NCBI GenBank assembly: GCA_964610885.1
Contig: CAZSWR010000126.1
Location: 1-7,173 of the forward strand
From: CAZSWR01 sp964610885
GTDB lineage: Bacteria; Bacteroidota; Ignavibacteria; Kapaibacteriales; UBA2268
Length of the DNA: 7,173 nucleotides
Reading direction: 5' to 3'
The notes under the pieces are model-generated. The model saw nothing but the letters and a program-made list of their open reading frames with translations, was not told the origin of the DNA and ran no database searches. A program made the position numbers and the translations under genes. Positions 6,090-7,173 of the stretch are shown one piece after another (position 1 is the stretch's first letter; each line of letters opens with the position of its first letter).

Positions 6090-6138
6090 AATCCCTACCC
6101 TGACCCGCCTTCGACGAAGGAAATTCAGGATAGGGATT
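6090..6138 (-). promoter_or_regulatory. Long two-tier hairpin between kbl and the HEAT-like gene
   Basis: The 14-nt arms at 6090-6103 and 6125-6138 (AATCCCTA-C/T-CCTGA) pair with a single imperfection, which is a G-U wobble in minus-strand RNA but a C-A mismatch in plus-strand RNA. An inner stem, CCTTC/GAAGG (6108-6112 and 6116-6120), caps it. The minus-strand RNA therefore folds better, consistent with a role in the kbl transcript. The following T-poor stretch (TTTCTGCATT) makes it a weak intrinsic terminator. It also contains the only GGG-like ribosome site for the next gene, so translational masking is possible. It may alternatively be a dispersed REP-type repeat. Confidence 0.7.
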
Positions 6139-6148
6139 CCAAATTCGA

Positions 6149-7173
6149 TTATATCATTTTCAGTTCTTTACCGATTTTGATGAACGAAGCAATTGCTTTC
6201 TCGATGTGCTCGGTTTCGTGGGCTGCAGAGATCTGCACGCGGATTCTGTCTTTGCCGCGGGGCACGACCGGGAACGAGAACGGCGTAACGTAGATGCCCT
6301 CTTCGAGCATACGGTTGGCGAACTCGACGGCGAGGCGCGAACAGTCGGGATATTTTCCGAACATGATCGGTGTGATCGGGTGTTCGCCGGGGATGATGTC
6401 GAATCCGGCTTCGGTCATTTTGGCGCGGAAGAGTTTAGTGTTGGCTTCCAATTTGTCGCGAAGGTACGTCGAGGACGAAAGCAAGTCGATACATTTGATT
6501 GTGGCGCCGACGACTGCCGGGGCAACTGTATTCGAGAAGAGGTATGGGCGGGCTTTGTTGCGCATCCATTCGATGATTTCGTTTTTGCCTGCGATACAGC
6601 CACCGCTTGCTCCGCCGAGTGCTTTGCCGAATGTGGTGGTGATGATGTCGATTTTGTCCATGACGCCGTGGTGTTCGTGCGTGCCGCGGCCGGTTTTGCC
6701 CATGAAGCCGGAGGCGTGGGATTCGTCCACCATCACGATGGCGTCGTATTTTTCGGCGAGGGCGGTGATTTCTTTCAGTCGGGCGATGTCGCCGTCCATC
6801 GAGAATACGCCGTCGGTGGCGATCATGCGGAAGCGGCAGCCTTGGGTCTCTTTCAGGCAGCGCTCGAGTCCTTTGCCGGTTTTGCCGGTGGCGGAGTCGG
6901 TCGTTTCCGTGTCGCTCATGTCCGAGTGGTTATAGACGTAGCGCTGGGCTTTGCAGAGGCGGATACCGTCGATAATCGAAGCGTGGTTCAGCGCGTCGGT
7001 GATGATTGCATCCTCGGGGCCGAGCAGCGGCTCGAAAACAGCGCCGTTAGCGTCGAAGCAGCTCGAGAAGAGTATTGAATCTTCCATCCCGAGGAAATCG
7101 GCGATTTTGCGTTCGAGCGTTTTGTGGATGTCTTGGGTTCCGCAGATGAAGCGAACCGAAGACAGGCCATAGC
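6149..7173 (-). CDS. kbl: 2-amino-3-ketobutyrate CoA ligase (glycine C-acetyltransferase), 5' end outside window
   Basis: This PLP-dependent alpha-oxoamine synthase cleaves 2-amino-3-ketobutyrate with CoA to glycine and acetyl-CoA, the second step of threonine breakdown after threonine dehydrogenase. The open frame continues to the window edge, giving about 340 residues; roughly 70 N-terminal residues are missing by comparison with E. coli Kbl (398). Visible landmarks are the Kbl-typical VRFICGTQD near 7130-7156, SSCFDANG, DALNHASIIDG, the PLP-ring Asp in MVDESHASGFMG, and the Schiff-base lysine in TFGKALGGASGG (codon at 6623-6625). Also present are RPYLFSNTVAPA and IRVQISAAH near the C terminus. 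VRFICGTQ favours Kbl over BioF or serine palmitoyltransferase. A Thr/Gly-rich insert of about 12 residues (codons near 6869-6916) precedes the helix before IATDGVFSMDG. No threonine dehydrogenase gene is in view. Confidence 0.95.
   Translation of the reverse strand, partial: YGLSSVRFICGTQDIHKTLERKIADFLGMEDSILFSSCFDANGAVFEPLLGPEDAIITDALNHASIIDGIRLCKAQRYVYNHSDMSDTETTDSATGKTGKGLERCLKETQGCRFRMIATDGVFSMDGDIARLKEITALAEKYDAIVMVDESHASGFMGKTGRGTHEHHGVMDKIDIITTTFGKALGGASGGCIAGKNEIIEWMRNKARPYLFSNTVAPAVVGATIKCIDLLSSSTYLRDKLEANTKLFRAKMTEAGFDIIPGEHPITPIMFGKYPDCSRLAVEFANRMLEEGIYVTPFSFPVVPRGKDRIRVQISAAHETEHIEKAIASFIKIGKELKMI

Noticed and set aside
6206..7078. Plus-strand open frame of 290 codons opposite kbl
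   Set aside because: The translation is a repetitive Gly/Val/Phe/Ala shadow of a well-supported Kbl reading frame.

Overview
The window is chromosomal DNA of moderate GC content, with GC-richer genes and AT-rich intergenic gaps. The evidence points loosely to the Fibrobacteres-Chlorobi-Bacteroidetes (FCB) group. The small HEAT-like protein has the look of a family I associate with Bacteroidetes and relatives, and the trigger factor has a long acidic/His tail. The dispersed palindromes built on a CATTCTGA...GAAGNATCC core are of a type I associate with such genomes. Clear Shine-Dalgarno sequences (AAAGGG, AAAGGAAG, AGGAGG) argue against classical Bacteroidota, which mostly lack them. A Fibrobacterota-like organism is a reasonable but unproven guess.

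Layout, left to right. Positions 1-229 hold a tandem array of three 75-bp palindromic units; it may continue beyond the window edge. Next come a Rho-independent terminator (295-322) and the minus-strand trigger factor gene tig (330-1688), which appears to start at TTG. Only 33 bp upstream of tig is a minus-strand tRNA-Leu(UAG) (1722-1803). A 595-bp gene-free gap (1804-2398) holds a small GC hairpin and a 140-bp MITE-like element (2118-2257). The outer end of this element matches the right end of the array at the window start.

A two-gene minus-strand operon follows: a six-TM sensor histidine kinase (3790-5208) and then, 11 bp downstream, a Sad/YneI-like succinate-semialdehyde dehydrogenase (2399-3778). 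The kinase carries a GGVETPF segment resembling the quinone-sensing GGxxNPF motif of RegB/PrrB. No response regulator is visible. Divergent from the kinase is a 55-codon plus-strand gene (5353-5520) with a TTG start, a strong AGGAGG site and a predicted ribbon-helix-helix fold. It converges, 6 bp apart, on a HEAT-like hypothetical gene (5527-6081, minus). That gene lies downstream of a 5'-truncated kbl (6149-7173, minus; 2-amino-3-ketobutyrate CoA ligase), separated by a long hairpin.

Functionally the genes are mostly unrelated housekeeping or metabolic units: protein folding, translation, threonine/glycine metabolism and semialdehyde oxidation. The kinase-dehydrogenase pair with its divergent small putative DNA-binding protein is the most coherent candidate for an undescribed regulatory unit. 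I see no CRISPR array, phage gene, transposase or obvious defence system.
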